A DNA stretch of 64,000 bases from Thiomargarita sp. (GCA_020721005.1 DYNP01000001.1:62001-126000); one strand, 5' to 3'. Shown: positions 38,206 through 47,886, counted from the stretch's first letter. Numbers and translations are program-made. The notes: generated from the sequence alone by a model not told the origin.

Positions 38206-39939
38206 GTGAATCGATATGACCTTTTTGCCAAAGAAATTTGGGTAACCTTATTTCCCTTTCTAAACTGGTTACCTCTGCTAAATCGACAAGTGATCTTGAA
38301 CGACTTATTGGCAGGTATTACCGGCGCTATCATTGTGTTGCCACAAGGTATTGCTTACGCTCTAATTGCGGGATTGCCACCTGAATACGGGCTGTATGCA
38401 GCCATTGTCCCTGCAATCATAGCAGCCCTATTCGGCTCCTCCTATCACTTGATCTCTGGTCCCACGGTGGCCATGTCCATTGTGGTTTTTAGCACCTTGG
38501 AAACCTTAGCCCCTGCCGGTTTAGAAGCCGAATTCATAGGCAGTCCGGCTTTTATCCAATTGGCCCTGACCATGACCTTTTTGGCGGGTCTTATTCAACT
38601 CATTCTAGGGATAGTCCGTTTTGGGACCTTAGTTAACTTTGTTTCTCACTCAGTAGTGATTGGGTTTACTGCCGGGGCTGCAGTCCTGATTGCCACAGGT
38701 CAACTTAAAAATGTCTTGGGAGTCTATATTCCTCGTGGAGAATCCTTTTTACACACCTGGATTGACCTATTTCATGCCTTACCTCAAACCAATTTTGCTG
38801 CTTTGGGACTTGCCTTGAGCACCCTATTGGTAGTGATGATTCTCAAAAAATGCTGCCCACGTTGGCCCGGCATGTTGCTTGCGATGATTATAGGCAGTCT
38901 CATTGCATTCTTCATAGGTGCTGAAGCCTATAACATTTCCTTGGTACCCGCCATTCCCGCCTCTTTACCGCCCTCATCTGCCCCAGACTTCTCAATATCA
39001 GTCATTCGTCAACTGGCAGAAGGAGCGTTAGCCGTGGCCTTACTGGGCTTGGTAGAAGCGGTCTCTATTTCTCGATCAGTGGCCTCTCGTTCCCAACAAA
39101 TGATAGAAGGAAATCAAGAATTTATTGGACAAGGTCTCTCCAATATGGCCGGTTCATTTTTCTCAGCCTATGTTTCCTCAGGCTCGTTTACTCGCACCGG
39201 TGTCAACTATGAAGCCGGCGCCAAAACTCCATTGGCTGGTATTTTTGCGGCTCTGAGTTTGGCCCTCATCATCCTGCTGATTGCACCTCTAACTGCCCAT
39301 ATCCCAATTCCCAGCATGGCCGGTATTTTACTGTTAGTTGCCTACAACCTCATTGATTTTCACCACCTTAAAATTATTTATCGAGCCAGCAAATCCGAAT
39401 TTATAATCCTATCAGTCACTTTTTTAGCCACCCTGTTTTTAGATTTGGAATTTGCCATTTATGTGGGCGTTCTATTATCTCTCATCGTTTACTTAAATAA
39501 GACTTCAAAACCCAACATTGTCAGCCTGATGCCTGATCCAGATGATCCCAAACAACATCTGATCAACATTCAAAAGAAAAATTTGCCAGAATATCCAGAA
39601 CTTAAGATCATTCGTATTGATGGTTCTCTATTCTTTGGTGCAGTTCAATTTATTGCCAAATCACTACAACAAATTGAAAAACCTCATGTTTTAATCGCTT
39701 GTGAGGGTATTAATTTCATCGATGTGGCAGGGGCAGAAATGTTAGCCAATGAGGCTAAGAGACGACGAGCTATGGGAGGAGGATTGTACTTTGTTAATTT
39801 AAAGGCAAATGCTTATCACGTCATTGTGAATGGCGGTTATATTCAAGCCATTCAAACGGATTGTTTATTCACTTCTAGGACTGAAGCCATTAAAACTATT
39901 TTCAAACGCCAAGGTAAAATTTGTCCCAATCTCGTCTAA
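38206..39939 (+). CDS. SulP family anion transporter with STAS domain
   Basis: 577 aa, starting with GTG behind a strong ribosome site (GAGGAG). About 11-12 membrane segments hold the SulP hallmarks LPQGIAYALIAGLPPEYGLYA near the N-terminus and ASRSQQMIEGNQEFIGQGLSN in the middle. A C-terminal STAS domain (~460-560) includes ACEGINFIDVAGAEML, where the switch Ser/Thr position should be checked. Substrate may be sulfate, another anion or bicarbonate; it cannot be fixed from sequence alone. Confidence 0.9.
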   Translation: MNRYDLFAKEIWVTLFPFLNWLPLLNRQVILNDLLAGITGAIIVLPQGIAYALIAGLPPEYGLYAAIVPAIIAALFGSSYHLISGPTVAMSIVVFSTLETLAPAGLEAEFIGSPAFIQLALTMTFLAGLIQLILGIVRFGTLVNFVSHSVVIGFTAGAAVLIATGQLKNVLGVYIPRGESFLHTWIDLFHALPQTNFAALGLALSTLLVVMILKKCCPRWPGMLLAMIIGSLIAFFIGAEAYNISLVPAIPASLPPSSAPDFSISVIRQLAEGALAVALLGLVEAVSISRSVASRSQQMIEGNQEFIGQGLSNMAGSFFSAYVSSGSFTRTGVNYEAGAKTPLAGIFAALSLALIILLIAPLTAHIPIPSMAGILLLVAYNLIDFHHLKIIYRASKSEFIILSVTFLATLFLDLEFAIYVGVLLSLIVYLNKTSKPNIVSLMPDPDDPKQHLINIQKKNLPEYPELKIIRIDGSLFFGAVQFIAKSLQQIEKPHVLIACEGINFIDVAGAEMLANEAKRRRAMGGGLYFVNLKANAYHVIVNGGYIQAIQTDCLFTSRTEAIKTIFKRQGKICPNLV

Positions 39940-40035
39940 TCAAATGGGGCTTATAAGGGAAACCGTGACTGCTGCTATGAGAATGAGTTATCCTGTTGAC
40001 TTCAAAACTAAATTTCTGAAAAGTAGCGAATTAAT

Positions 40036-40827
40036 ATGAACAATGAAACACAAAATTATGGCCCTGATCCACTGGCAATGCGAGAGACTGATCATTACAA
40101 AGAAGAGTATATTCGAGCCTTGGTTGAACATTGGGACGAATTGATTGATTGGGATGCCCGTATGCAAAGCGAGGGTAATTTTTTCATCGAAGTTTTACGT
40201 CAAAAAGGTGCTAAGAGAATTTTAGATGTGGCCACTGGCACCGGGTTTCATTCAGTCAGTTTGTTAAAAGCTGGTTTTGAAGTGGTCAGTGCCGATGGCA
40301 GTGCCGAAATGTTGGCCAAAGCTTTTGAGAATGCATACCAACGGGGATTTATCTTGCGAACCATTCATGCCGATTGGCGGTGGTTAAATCGCAATATTCA
40401 TGAACGTTTTGATGCAGTTATCTGTTTGGGCAATTCTTTTACCCATCTATTTTCAGATCGAGACCGTCGTAAAGCTTTGGCAGAATTTTATGCAGTGTTG
40501 CGACATGATGGAATTTTGATCTTGGATCAACGCAATTATGATGCGATTCTGGATAAGGGCTATACTTCCAAACATATTTACTACTATTGTGGTGAGAATG
40601 TAAAAGTGGAACCGGAACATGTGGACGAAGGTTTGGCCAGATTCCGTTACGATTTTCCGGACAATTCTACATTTTATCTGAATATGTATCCTCTGCGCAA
40701 AAATTATGTGCAGAATTTGATGAAACAGGTTGGTTTTCAAACAGTTAAAACTTTTGGAGACTTTAAAGAAACCTACCACAGCCAAACCCCTGATTTTTTC
40801 GTCCATGTGGCTGAAAAATCTTATTAG
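40036..40827 (+). CDS. Glycine/sarcosine N-methyltransferase, paralogue 1
   Basis: 263 aa. GSMT enzymes add the first two methyl groups to glycine (to sarcosine, then dimethylglycine) in the glycine route to betaine. The SAM motif ILDVATGTGFHSVSLL and the GSMT-specific DWRWLNR, CLGNSFTHLF and ILDQRNYD stretches match enzymes of halophilic Halorhodospira closely. A near-identical paralogue follows. Together with the next four genes it forms a betaine synthesis and uptake block. Confidence 0.9.
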   Translation: MNNETQNYGPDPLAMRETDHYKEEYIRALVEHWDELIDWDARMQSEGNFFIEVLRQKGAKRILDVATGTGFHSVSLLKAGFEVVSADGSAEMLAKAFENAYQRGFILRTIHADWRWLNRNIHERFDAVICLGNSFTHLFSDRDRRKALAEFYAVLRHDGILILDQRNYDAILDKGYTSKHIYYYCGENVKVEPEHVDEGLARFRYDFPDNSTFYLNMYPLRKNYVQNLMKQVGFQTVKTFGDFKETYHSQTPDFFVHVAEKSY

Positions 40828-40936
40828 ACAGTTTATCCAGTCCCAGTTGCCCATTTTGACATCAAGGGGAGGAATTTTAATTTATCAATGGGTTAGTTAA
40901 TGGCAGTCATGGAAAACACACGATAAGGATAAGTTT

Positions 40937-41752
40937 ATGACTCAAACACAAGATTATGGTCCCAATCCAGTTGAAATTCGAGATACGGATAAGTATCGAG
41001 ATGAGTATGTGGAAAGTTTTGTTGATCATTGGGACCAGTTGATTGATTGGAAAGCTCGTGCAGAAGGTGAGGGACATTTCTTCATTGATGTACTTTATCA
41101 AAGAGGTGCGCGGAAGATTTTGGATGTGGCCACGGGAACTGGCTTTCATTCTATACGTCTATTGCAGGAAGGATTTGAGGTGGTCAGTGCCGATGGGAGT
41201 CCCACCATGTTGGCTAAGGCATTTGAGAATGGCAGAAAGAGGGGACTGATATTACGCACAATTCATGCTGATTGGCGGTGGCTTAATCGGGATGTGCATG
41301 AGAAATTTGATGCAGTCATTTGTCTTGGTAATTCCTTTACTCATTTGTTTTCGGAAAAAGATCGTCGTAAGTCTCTGGCAGAATTTTATGCAGTGTTGAA
41401 ACATGATGGAATTTTGATTTTGGATCAACGCAATTACGATGAAATTTTGGATCGGGGTTTTTTTTCCAAGCATATCTATTATTACTGTGGGGAGAATGTT
41501 AAAGCTGCTCCAGAGCATGTCGATGAAGGGTTGGTGCGTTTTCGTTATGAGTTCCCAGACAATTCGATTTTTCATTTGAACATGTATCCGTTGCGGAAAG
41601 ATTATTTGCGGTCTCTAATGCAAGAAGTGGGTTTTCAGTGTATTAAGACTTATGGGGATTTTCAGGAAACTTATCATCATGATGATCCAGATTTTTTCAT
41701 TCATGTGGCTGAAAAAGATTACAAATTGGAAGATGGGGAAGAGTCAACATGA
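40937..41752 (+). CDS. Glycine/sarcosine N-methyltransferase, paralogue 2
   Basis: 271 aa, highly similar to the preceding gene along its whole length (ILDVATGTGFHS, DWRWLNRD, CLGNSFTHLFSEKDRRK, IHVAEKDY), with an acidic extra tail (KLEDGEEST). Its stop overlaps the start of the dimethylglycine methyltransferase by 4 nt, so translation is coupled. The duplication may divide glycine and sarcosine methylation between two enzymes, as inferred from the family. Confidence 0.9.
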   Translation: MTQTQDYGPNPVEIRDTDKYRDEYVESFVDHWDQLIDWKARAEGEGHFFIDVLYQRGARKILDVATGTGFHSIRLLQEGFEVVSADGSPTMLAKAFENGRKRGLILRTIHADWRWLNRDVHEKFDAVICLGNSFTHLFSEKDRRKSLAEFYAVLKHDGILILDQRNYDEILDRGFFSKHIYYYCGENVKAAPEHVDEGLVRFRYEFPDNSIFHLNMYPLRKDYLRSLMQEVGFQCIKTYGDFQETYHHDDPDFFIHVAEKDYKLEDGEEST

Positions 41753-42582
41753 TGAGTCATTATTCAAAAGCTGTGGAGATTGCTCGCGATTATTACAACA
41801 GTCCAGATGCTGATCATTTTTACGCTACGATTTGGGGTGGCGAAGATATTCATATCGGGATATATGAGACCGAGGTAGATTCTATTTTTGTGGCCAGTCA
41901 TCGCACAGTGGAAAAGATTGCTGCTTTGTTGCAAGTAGGTCCCGGTCAACGTGTTTTAGATATTGGGTCAGGTTATGGGGGAACTGCCCGGTATTTTGCC
42001 AAATATATGGGTTGTCAGGTGGATTGTTTGAATCTGAGTGAGGTGCAAAGTCAACGGAATCGTCAGTTGAATGAGGAGCAAGGATTAAGTCAACAGATTC
42101 AGATTATCGAGGGCAGTTTTGAAGATATTCCAGTGGCTGCTGGGGAATATGATGTGGTGTTGTCTCAAGATGCCATTCTCCACAGTGGAGACCGGTTACA
42201 AGTGTTTAAAGAAGTGGCTCGGGTCCTAAAGCCCGGGGGGGAATTTATTTTCACTGATCCCATGCAAAGTAATGATTGTCCAGAGGGGGTTTTGGCCCCA
42301 GTGTTGGCTAGAATTCATTTAGATTCTATGGGCTCTATTGAACTTTATACTCGCAATGCAGAATCTGTGGGACTTGAGAAAGTGCAAGTTTTGGAAATGA
42401 CTGAGCACTTAATTACTCATTATGCTAGAGTGTTGGAGGAATTGGAGTCCCAGTATGATAAATTGTTGCAGTTGTGTCATCAGGATTATTTGGATCGTAT
42501 GAAAGTAGGATTGCAGCATTGGATTCGTTCCGGGCAACAGGGTTATTTGGCGTGGGGAATCTTGCACTTTCGCAAAATATAG
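41749..42582 (+). CDS. Sarcosine/dimethylglycine N-methyltransferase (SDMT)
   Basis: 277 aa. Adds the last methyl group(s), turning sarcosine/dimethylglycine into glycine betaine. Starts MSHYSKAVEIARDYYNSPDADHFY, has DIHIGIYE before the SAM motif VLDIGSGYGGTARY, and GEFIFTDPMQ later, all typical of SDMT. Start is ATG 41749 or 41752, behind a GGGGAAGAG ribosome site. Confidence 0.9.
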   Translation: MMSHYSKAVEIARDYYNSPDADHFYATIWGGEDIHIGIYETEVDSIFVASHRTVEKIAALLQVGPGQRVLDIGSGYGGTARYFAKYMGCQVDCLNLSEVQSQRNRQLNEEQGLSQQIQIIEGSFEDIPVAAGEYDVVLSQDAILHSGDRLQVFKEVARVLKPGGEFIFTDPMQSNDCPEGVLAPVLARIHLDSMGSIELYTRNAESVGLEKVQVLEMTEHLITHYARVLEELESQYDKLLQLCHQDYLDRMKVGLQHWIRSGQQGYLAWGILHFRKI

Positions 42583-42595
42583 GGAAAATTGAGGG

Positions 42596-42641
42596 GTGGG
42601 AACTGAGGAATTGTAAGTTTACAGTTCCTACCAGTTCTCAC
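42596..42641. repeat. Imperfect hairpin between SDMT and betaine transporter genes
   Basis: GTGGGAACTG...AGGAATTGTAA pairs with TTACAGTTCCT...CAGTTCTCAC over about 20 bp with a bulge. It separates the methyltransferase genes from the transporter genes. There is no T-run; it may set the relative expression of the two halves. Confidence 0.45.
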
Positions 42642-42690
42642 TTGATGAATATGGGTAGGCAGTTGGCAATTTGGAAAGGTGTCCGAGCGG

Positions 42691-43893
42691 ATGGAAAAAA
42701 TTAAAATCGTCAATTTAACGAAAATTTTTGGTGCTTATCCCCATAAGGCTATGCAATTGCTTGAGCAGGGTTTGAGTAAGGATGAGATTTTTAACGAGAC
42801 CGGCCAAGCGGTGGGTTTGTCCAATGTTTCTTTTAGTGTGCAGGCAGGCGAGATTTTGGTAGTTATGGGCTTGAGCGGGAGTGGAAAGTCCACTTTGATT
42901 CGTTGCATTAACCGTTTGATTGAGCCGACCCGTGGTCAGATTATCATTGATGATCAAGATATTACGCGGTTAGATCGGACGGCACTTTTGCAGTTGCGCC
43001 AGCATAAGTTTGGGATGGTGTTTCAGCATTTTGCATTGTTCCCACATCGAAGTGTGCTGCGTAATGTGGAATATGGTTTAGAGATTCAGGGCATGGAGGT
43101 TTTACAGCGGCGAGAAAAGGCACGTCAATCATTGAAATTGGTGGGTTTAGAGGGATGGGAGAATGCTTTGCCTCGCCAGTTAAGTGGGGGTATGCAACAG
43201 CGAGTGGGATTGGCCAGGGCTTTGGCTGTGGATCCAGCTATCTTATTGATGGATGAGGCTTTTAGTGCTTTAGATCCATTGATTCGAGCAGATATGCAGC
43301 ATGAGTTGGTGTCTTTGCAGGCTCGGATGAGAAAGACTATTTTGTTTATCACTCATGATTTGGATGAGGCGTTGAAGATTGGGAATCGAGTGATTTTGAT
43401 GAAGGATGCTCGAATTGTGCAGATTGGGACTCCAGAGGAAATTTTAACTTCTCCAGCAGATGAATATGTGGCACGATTTGTAGAGAATGTAGATAAATCT
43501 AAGGTGTTGACGGCTCAATCGGTGCTCAGCAAAAATAGTGCGGTGGTGTATGTGGATGATGGTCCCTTGACCACTTTGCATAAGATGCGCGATCAAGCAA
43601 TTTCGAGTATTTTTGTGATTCGCCGAGATGATACTTTAGAGGGAGTGTTGCAATTGGAGGAAGCTAGCCGGGCAGTGGAAAGAGGGGAGAAGACGATTGA
43701 GAATTTGATTGAACGGAATGTACCTGAGGTATTGCCGACGGCTTCTTTGAATACTGTGATTTCAATTTTGGCGAGGTGGCCGTTGCCTATTCCGGTGGTG
43801 AATGAGCAGCGTAAGTTGCAAGGTATTGTGCTTAAGAATGCAGTGTTGGCCGCCTTGGCCAAAAAGGAGTTGAGTAATGACGGACGTTTTTAG
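42691..43893 (+). CDS. Glycine betaine ABC transporter ATP-binding protein (ProV/OpuAA type)
   Basis: 400 aa. Energises import of betaine or proline betaine. The N-terminus IKIVNLTKIFG and the EQGLSKDEIFNETG segment are typical of ProV. Walker A is GLSGSGKST, the signature LSGGMQQRVGLARALA and Walker B ILLMDEAFSALDPL. Two CBS domains (~270-395), the ionic strength/c-di-AMP-type sensor module of this family, end the protein. ATG 42691 has AAAGG 10 nt upstream; a GTG at 42679 is in frame. The permease gene overlaps the end by 17 nt. Confidence 0.92.
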   Translation: MEKIKIVNLTKIFGAYPHKAMQLLEQGLSKDEIFNETGQAVGLSNVSFSVQAGEILVVMGLSGSGKSTLIRCINRLIEPTRGQIIIDDQDITRLDRTALLQLRQHKFGMVFQHFALFPHRSVLRNVEYGLEIQGMEVLQRREKARQSLKLVGLEGWENALPRQLSGGMQQRVGLARALAVDPAILLMDEAFSALDPLIRADMQHELVSLQARMRKTILFITHDLDEALKIGNRVILMKDARIVQIGTPEEILTSPADEYVARFVENVDKSKVLTAQSVLSKNSAVVYVDDGPLTTLHKMRDQAISSIFVIRRDDTLEGVLQLEEASRAVERGEKTIENLIERNVPEVLPTASLNTVISILARWPLPIPVVNEQRKLQGIVLKNAVLAALAKKELSNDGRF

Positions 43894-44734
43894 TGATTTT
43901 ACGGTGGAAAAGTTACCTTTAAGTGATTGGATTGAGGATGGGGTGGGGTTTTTAATTGAGCATTTTTCAGTCCTGACTAAGGTGATCAGTAAATACACTG
44001 AGTCAGGAATTGATTTGGTTATCAATGGGTTATTGGCATTGCCTCCGTGGTTGCTCATCTTGTTTTTCATGATGATTGCTTGGCGTTTGGCCGGGACCCG
44101 AGCCAGTGTGTTGACTTTGTTTGGACTTGGTTTGTTGTGGAATTTGGGGTTGTGGAAGGCGACTATGGAGACTTTAACCATGGTGCTGTTGGCAACGACC
44201 GTGGCAGTGGCTATTGGGATTCCATTGGGTATTATGGCAGCTCTTTCAAGGACTTTTTATCGCTTGGTCATGCCTGTTTTGGACGTGATGCAAACCATGC
44301 CCGCTTTTGTTTATTTAATTCCCGCCATTCCCTTTTTTGGGTTAGGGGCAGTTTCTGCTATTTTTGCCACGGTGATTTTTGCCATGCCTCCTTCAATACG
44401 TTTAACTTGTTTGGGAATTAAGCAGGTGCCTAAGGAATTGATTGAAGCGGCAGATGCTTTTGGATCGAGTAAATTACAAAAATTGTTTAAATTACAATTG
44501 CCTTTGGCCACGTCCACTATTATGGCCGGGATCAATCAGACGATCATGTTATCCTTATCTATGGTGGTGATTGCAGCGATGATCGGTGCCGGGGGATTGG
44601 GGGGAGAAGTTTGGAAGGCAATTCAACGTTTACAGGTGGGAGTGGGATTTGAGGCTGGAATTGGAATTGTGATTTTAGCTATGATTTTGGATCGGATTAC
44701 TCAAAGAGTCAGTAAACGTAATAATCTGGAATAA
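43877..44734 (+). CDS. Glycine betaine ABC transporter permease (ProW/OpuAB type)
   Basis: 285 aa. The N-terminal ~60 residues precede about six membrane helices. The permease motif is EAADAFGSSKLQKLFKLQLPLA (EAA loop), and the PxQTMPAFVYLIP region (MQTMPAFVYLIP) is diagnostic for this subfamily. Ribosome site AAGGAG lies inside the end of the ATPase gene, so the two are coupled. Confidence 0.94.
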   Translation: MTDVFSDFTVEKLPLSDWIEDGVGFLIEHFSVLTKVISKYTESGIDLVINGLLALPPWLLILFFMMIAWRLAGTRASVLTLFGLGLLWNLGLWKATMETLTMVLLATTVAVAIGIPLGIMAALSRTFYRLVMPVLDVMQTMPAFVYLIPAIPFFGLGAVSAIFATVIFAMPPSIRLTCLGIKQVPKELIEAADAFGSSKLQKLFKLQLPLATSTIMAGINQTIMLSLSMVVIAAMIGAGGLGGEVWKAIQRLQVGVGFEAGIGIVILAMILDRITQRVSKRNNLE

Positions 44735-44773
44735 GTTATTGTTAAAAATGTTCAATTTGATGAGGATTAGCGA

Positions 44774-45640
44774 ATGAAAATAATCAATGTATTGGGTATG
44801 CTAGGGTTGATGATGACTGTATTGTTGCCGGGTCAGGCCAGTGGAAAGTGGACGGAAGAGCCGAAGGGACAGGTGGAATTGGTGTATGTTGAATGGTCCA
44901 GTGAAGTAGTAAGTACTAATGTGATCAAAGTGGTATTGGAAATGGCAGGCTATGCTGTGGAAATTACTCCAGTCAGTGCGGCTGCGATGTGGCAAGCCGT
45001 GGCCAGTCATGATGCCGATGGCTTGGTCGCTGCTTGGCTATCCACCACTCATGAGCATTATTTGCAGGCGGTAAAGGGTAAAGTGGAGGATTTGGGACCG
45101 AATTTGGAGGGCACTCGCATTGGATTGGTCGTTCCCGATTATGTGGACATTCATTCGGTTGAGGAATTAAATGCTCATCTTGAACAATTTGACAAACGGA
45201 TTATTGGTATTGATCCCGGGGCCGGTTTGATGGCTAAAACGGAGCAGGCGATTAAAGAATATGCGTTAAACAAGTTCAAATTGGTGGAGGGCAGTGGGGC
45301 TACCATGGCAGCTGCTTTGAAGGACGCCATTCGTCAAAAAAGTTGGATTGTGGTTACGGGTTGGACCCCACATTGGAAATTTTCCCGTTGGAAATTGAAA
45401 TATCTTGAGGATCCCAAGGGTGTTTATGGGGGCAAGGAGTATATTCACACTATTGTGAGAATAGGACTTAAGGAGGATATGCCCGAGGTTTATCATATCT
45501 TGGATAATTTCCATTGGACTCCGGCAGACATGGAAAAAATCATGGTTTGGAATGAGGAGAAGGGGGCCGATCCTTATGATAATGCTCAGAAATGGGTCAA
45601 TGAGAATCCAGAAAAAGTAAAGGCGTGGTTGGCCCACTGA
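44774..45640 (+). CDS. Glycine betaine substrate-binding protein (OpuAC/ProX type)
   Basis: 288 aa with a signal peptide ending near QASG. ELVYVEWSSEVVSTNVIKVVLE opens the binding domain; the Trp-rich sites (DGLVAAWLSTTH, VVTGWTPHWKF) would form the aromatic box for the trimethylammonium group. Last gene of the betaine block, 39 nt after the permease gene. Confidence 0.93.
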   Translation: MKIINVLGMLGLMMTVLLPGQASGKWTEEPKGQVELVYVEWSSEVVSTNVIKVVLEMAGYAVEITPVSAAAMWQAVASHDADGLVAAWLSTTHEHYLQAVKGKVEDLGPNLEGTRIGLVVPDYVDIHSVEELNAHLEQFDKRIIGIDPGAGLMAKTEQAIKEYALNKFKLVEGSGATMAAALKDAIRQKSWIVVTGWTPHWKFSRWKLKYLEDPKGVYGGKEYIHTIVRIGLKEDMPEVYHILDNFHWTPADMEKIMVWNEEKGADPYDNAQKWVNENPEKVKAWLAH

Positions 45641-45684
45641 GAATAGAGATTGGCAGATTGAAAACAGGGATGGGCAGGTCTTGG

Positions 45685-45706
45685 GAACTGAGTAATCTCA
45701 GTTTTC
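45685..45706 (+). terminator. Possible terminator of the betaine transporter operon
   Basis: GAACTGAG-TAAT-CTCAGTTTTC: a 6-8 bp stem with a short T-run, 45 nt after the last stop of the operon. The stem is short, so this is tentative. Confidence 0.4.
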
Positions 45707-45835
45707 TTGGCCAATGGTTTCCCTTTTTAAGAAGGACCGGAAGCAAGCCAATTTTTTGTTTTGACATAAGCGTCAATACAGGAGAATGAGCAGATAGATA
45801 TTCCCATGGATAATGGGGAGGAGAAAGTTTAAAAA

Positions 45836-45926
45836 TGGCGGAGAGGGTGGGATTCGAACCCACGGAAGGGTGCAACCCTTCAACGGTTTTCAAGACCGCC
45901 GCTATCGACCGCTCAGCCACCTCTCC
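45836..45926 (-). tRNA. tRNA-Ser(UGA)
   Basis: Minus strand begins GGAGAGGTGGCTGAGCGG, has anticodon loop CTTGAAA (anticodon TGA), a long variable arm typical of class II tRNAs, T-loop GTTCGAATC and acceptor CCTCTCC-G with an encoded CCA. 91 nt including CCA. Protein ORFs predicted across it on both strands are false. Confidence 0.95.
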
Positions 45927-46015
45927 TAAAATGGGCGATCGTTTTCTGAATTTTTTTAACCAGTGGTGGTCAGTTTACAATAAAATAAAACTGGATGCAA
46001 GTTATTTTTCCAGTG

Positions 46016-46636
46016 TCAGGGCGAGGAATTTAATTTGAGACCGACTGGGTTTTGAAAATTCAATCGATCCGTTTTAAGGTTGGATTTCCACTTGATGTTG
46101 CAACCAATACTGGGTTTTTGTTCTGGATCAACTGGACGTCCAGCAAGTATCGCATCCAAGGCAGTTCGAAGGTCTTTTCCAGTCACGGGGATGTCATTTT
46201 TAGGACGGGCATCGTCGAATTGGCCTCGATACACACAGTGCAGATCGCCGTCAAATATATAGAAATCTGGAGTACAGGCGGCTTGGTAGGATTTGGCGAC
46301 TTCTTGGGTTTCGTCGTACAAGTAGGGAAAGTTGAATCCCATTTGCAGGGCCAACTCTTTCATTTTTGCCGGAGAGTCGTCCGGATAATTTTCAACGTCG
46401 TTAGAGCTAATAGCAATGACGCTGACCCCCTTAGGCTGATAGTCCTTGGCCACGGCAACCAGTTCGGCTTGAATGTGTTTAACATACGGACAATGATTGC
46501 AAATAAACATGATTACGGTGGCAATTTTTGATTTCAGGGCCAGTAAGGAACGCGGTTGACCACTGACTACCTCTAATAGGGTAAAATCAGGGGCGATTGT
46601 GCCCAATGGCATCATATTGGAAGGCGTGGCGGCCAT
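46016..46636 (-). CDS. Thioredoxin-fold (AhpC/TSA-like) protein
   Basis: 206 aa. The peroxiredoxin/thioredoxin fold is seen from PLGTIAPDFTLLEV onward, with the redox site FICNHCPYVKHIQ (CxxC, ~45-48) and VIAISSNDVENYPDDSP, as in the widespread thioredoxin family protein of this type. The core ends at SIGCNIKWK; the last ~20 residues are an extra tail. There is no signal peptide, so it is probably a cytoplasmic thiol oxidoreductase or peroxidase. Substrate unknown. Confidence 0.85.
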   Translation of the reverse strand: MAATPSNMMPLGTIAPDFTLLEVVSGQPRSLLALKSKIATVIMFICNHCPYVKHIQAELVAVAKDYQPKGVSVIAISSNDVENYPDDSPAKMKELALQMGFNFPYLYDETQEVAKSYQAACTPDFYIFDGDLHCVYRGQFDDARPKNDIPVTGKDLRTALDAILAGRPVDPEQKPSIGCNIKWKSNLKTDRLNFQNPVGLKLNSSP

Positions 46637-46908
46637 AGTATAATATCCTTTAAAAGTATACGAACTAAATTGACTTGAAACTTTAAATGCCTTAGTGGAA
46701 AATGTTACCCATCACCCCTCAAATTTTCCCAATCCAAGGAGTCAATGATCAATGGGCGTCGATTTTCGCAGTTAAGGGGCATTGTCGAACGATCTCAATT
46801 ACTCCTTTTTTCAAGGGGTATCGGGGGGCTATTAGTAAGGGGAGTTTCTCTTTTGTGTTATACCCTTCTTAAAACTGATTACTGTATCACCAGAATAAGG
46901 ATTAATGT

Positions 46909-47757
46909 ATGGCTCAAGATTTAATGGCGTTGATCGAACGGGCAGCAAAAACTAAAGATGTTGAGCTTGATCTATCTGGGAAAGGTTTGACCAACCTGCC
47001 AAGTAAAGTATTTCAACTGACACATTTGGAAACCTTATTTCTTGATGACAATTATTTGACCTTGTTGCCATTGGAAATTTCTCAACTCTCCAAGTTGAAA
47101 AAATTGGATGTGACTGGTAATCAACTGCTTGCATTACCTGCCGAATTGGCTCGCCTCACTGAATTACAAGAACTGTATGTGGCGGATAATCACCTCACCT
47201 TACTGAGTCCAGAAATTGCCCAACTGTCTCACTTAAAACATTTGAATCTCAGCAATAATTCACTTCAACAACTGCCCAGCAGTATTTTTCAATTGCCCAA
47301 GTTAAAAACTTTGGACTTGGGACATAATCAGTTGAGCAGTTTATCCGGTCCCATTCCAGTCGATTCTCAATTAAAGGAACTGGATTTGAGTGGCAATGCC
47401 ATTCAAGAATTGCCCACAGATTTTGCCAATTTGGTACAGTTGAAACGACTGTTTATGATCAATTGTCAACTCTCCAAACTACCCATTTCGATTTTCAAGT
47501 TGCCTAAATTGCGGGAATTGGATATCAGTTATAATCACTTGACCAGCTTGCCTTTAGAAATTGCCCGGCTGCAAACGCTGGAATGGTTAGATATACAAAA
47601 CAATCAGTTGGAAAGTTTGAGCATTGGATTGAATCAACTCAGAGATCTAGAATGGTTGGAACTGGCTGGCAATCCCTTGCCCATTTCTCACTGCTTTATG
47701 GAAGCTCCAGATGAGCCAACAGAAATATTAAACCATTATTTTCATCTGAAACCCTAA
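46909..47757 (+). CDS. Leucine-rich repeat protein
   Basis: 282 aa made almost entirely of eleven 23-aa LRR units of the pattern L..L.L..N.L..LP..I..L..L (residues ~15-260), with no signal peptide, membrane helix or attached enzyme domain. Similar to the LRR part of bacterial ROCO or plant-intracellular-like LRR proteins. Likely a cytoplasmic protein-binding scaffold; partner unknown. Confidence 0.85.
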   Translation: MAQDLMALIERAAKTKDVELDLSGKGLTNLPSKVFQLTHLETLFLDDNYLTLLPLEISQLSKLKKLDVTGNQLLALPAELARLTELQELYVADNHLTLLSPEIAQLSHLKHLNLSNNSLQQLPSSIFQLPKLKTLDLGHNQLSSLSGPIPVDSQLKELDLSGNAIQELPTDFANLVQLKRLFMINCQLSKLPISIFKLPKLRELDISYNHLTSLPLEIARLQTLEWLDIQNNQLESLSIGLNQLRDLEWLELAGNPLPISHCFMEAPDEPTEILNHYFHLKP

Positions 47758-47886
47758 GTTCCAGGCACGAGCAAAATGGATTGACCCACGGGGGAGCCCA
47801 TCAATCGCAGTTTTCATTGAAATCTTATCAAATGACGCGACTGATGGGCTTCCTGTCGTCAGCCCATCCTACTGGAACGATTTACC

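Noticed and set aside
45597-46038. ORFs on both strands across 45836-45926 (starting MAER on each strand)
   Set aside because: They run through the tRNA-Ser(UGA) gene; such MAER-type ORFs are a familiar misannotation of tRNA-Ser loci.
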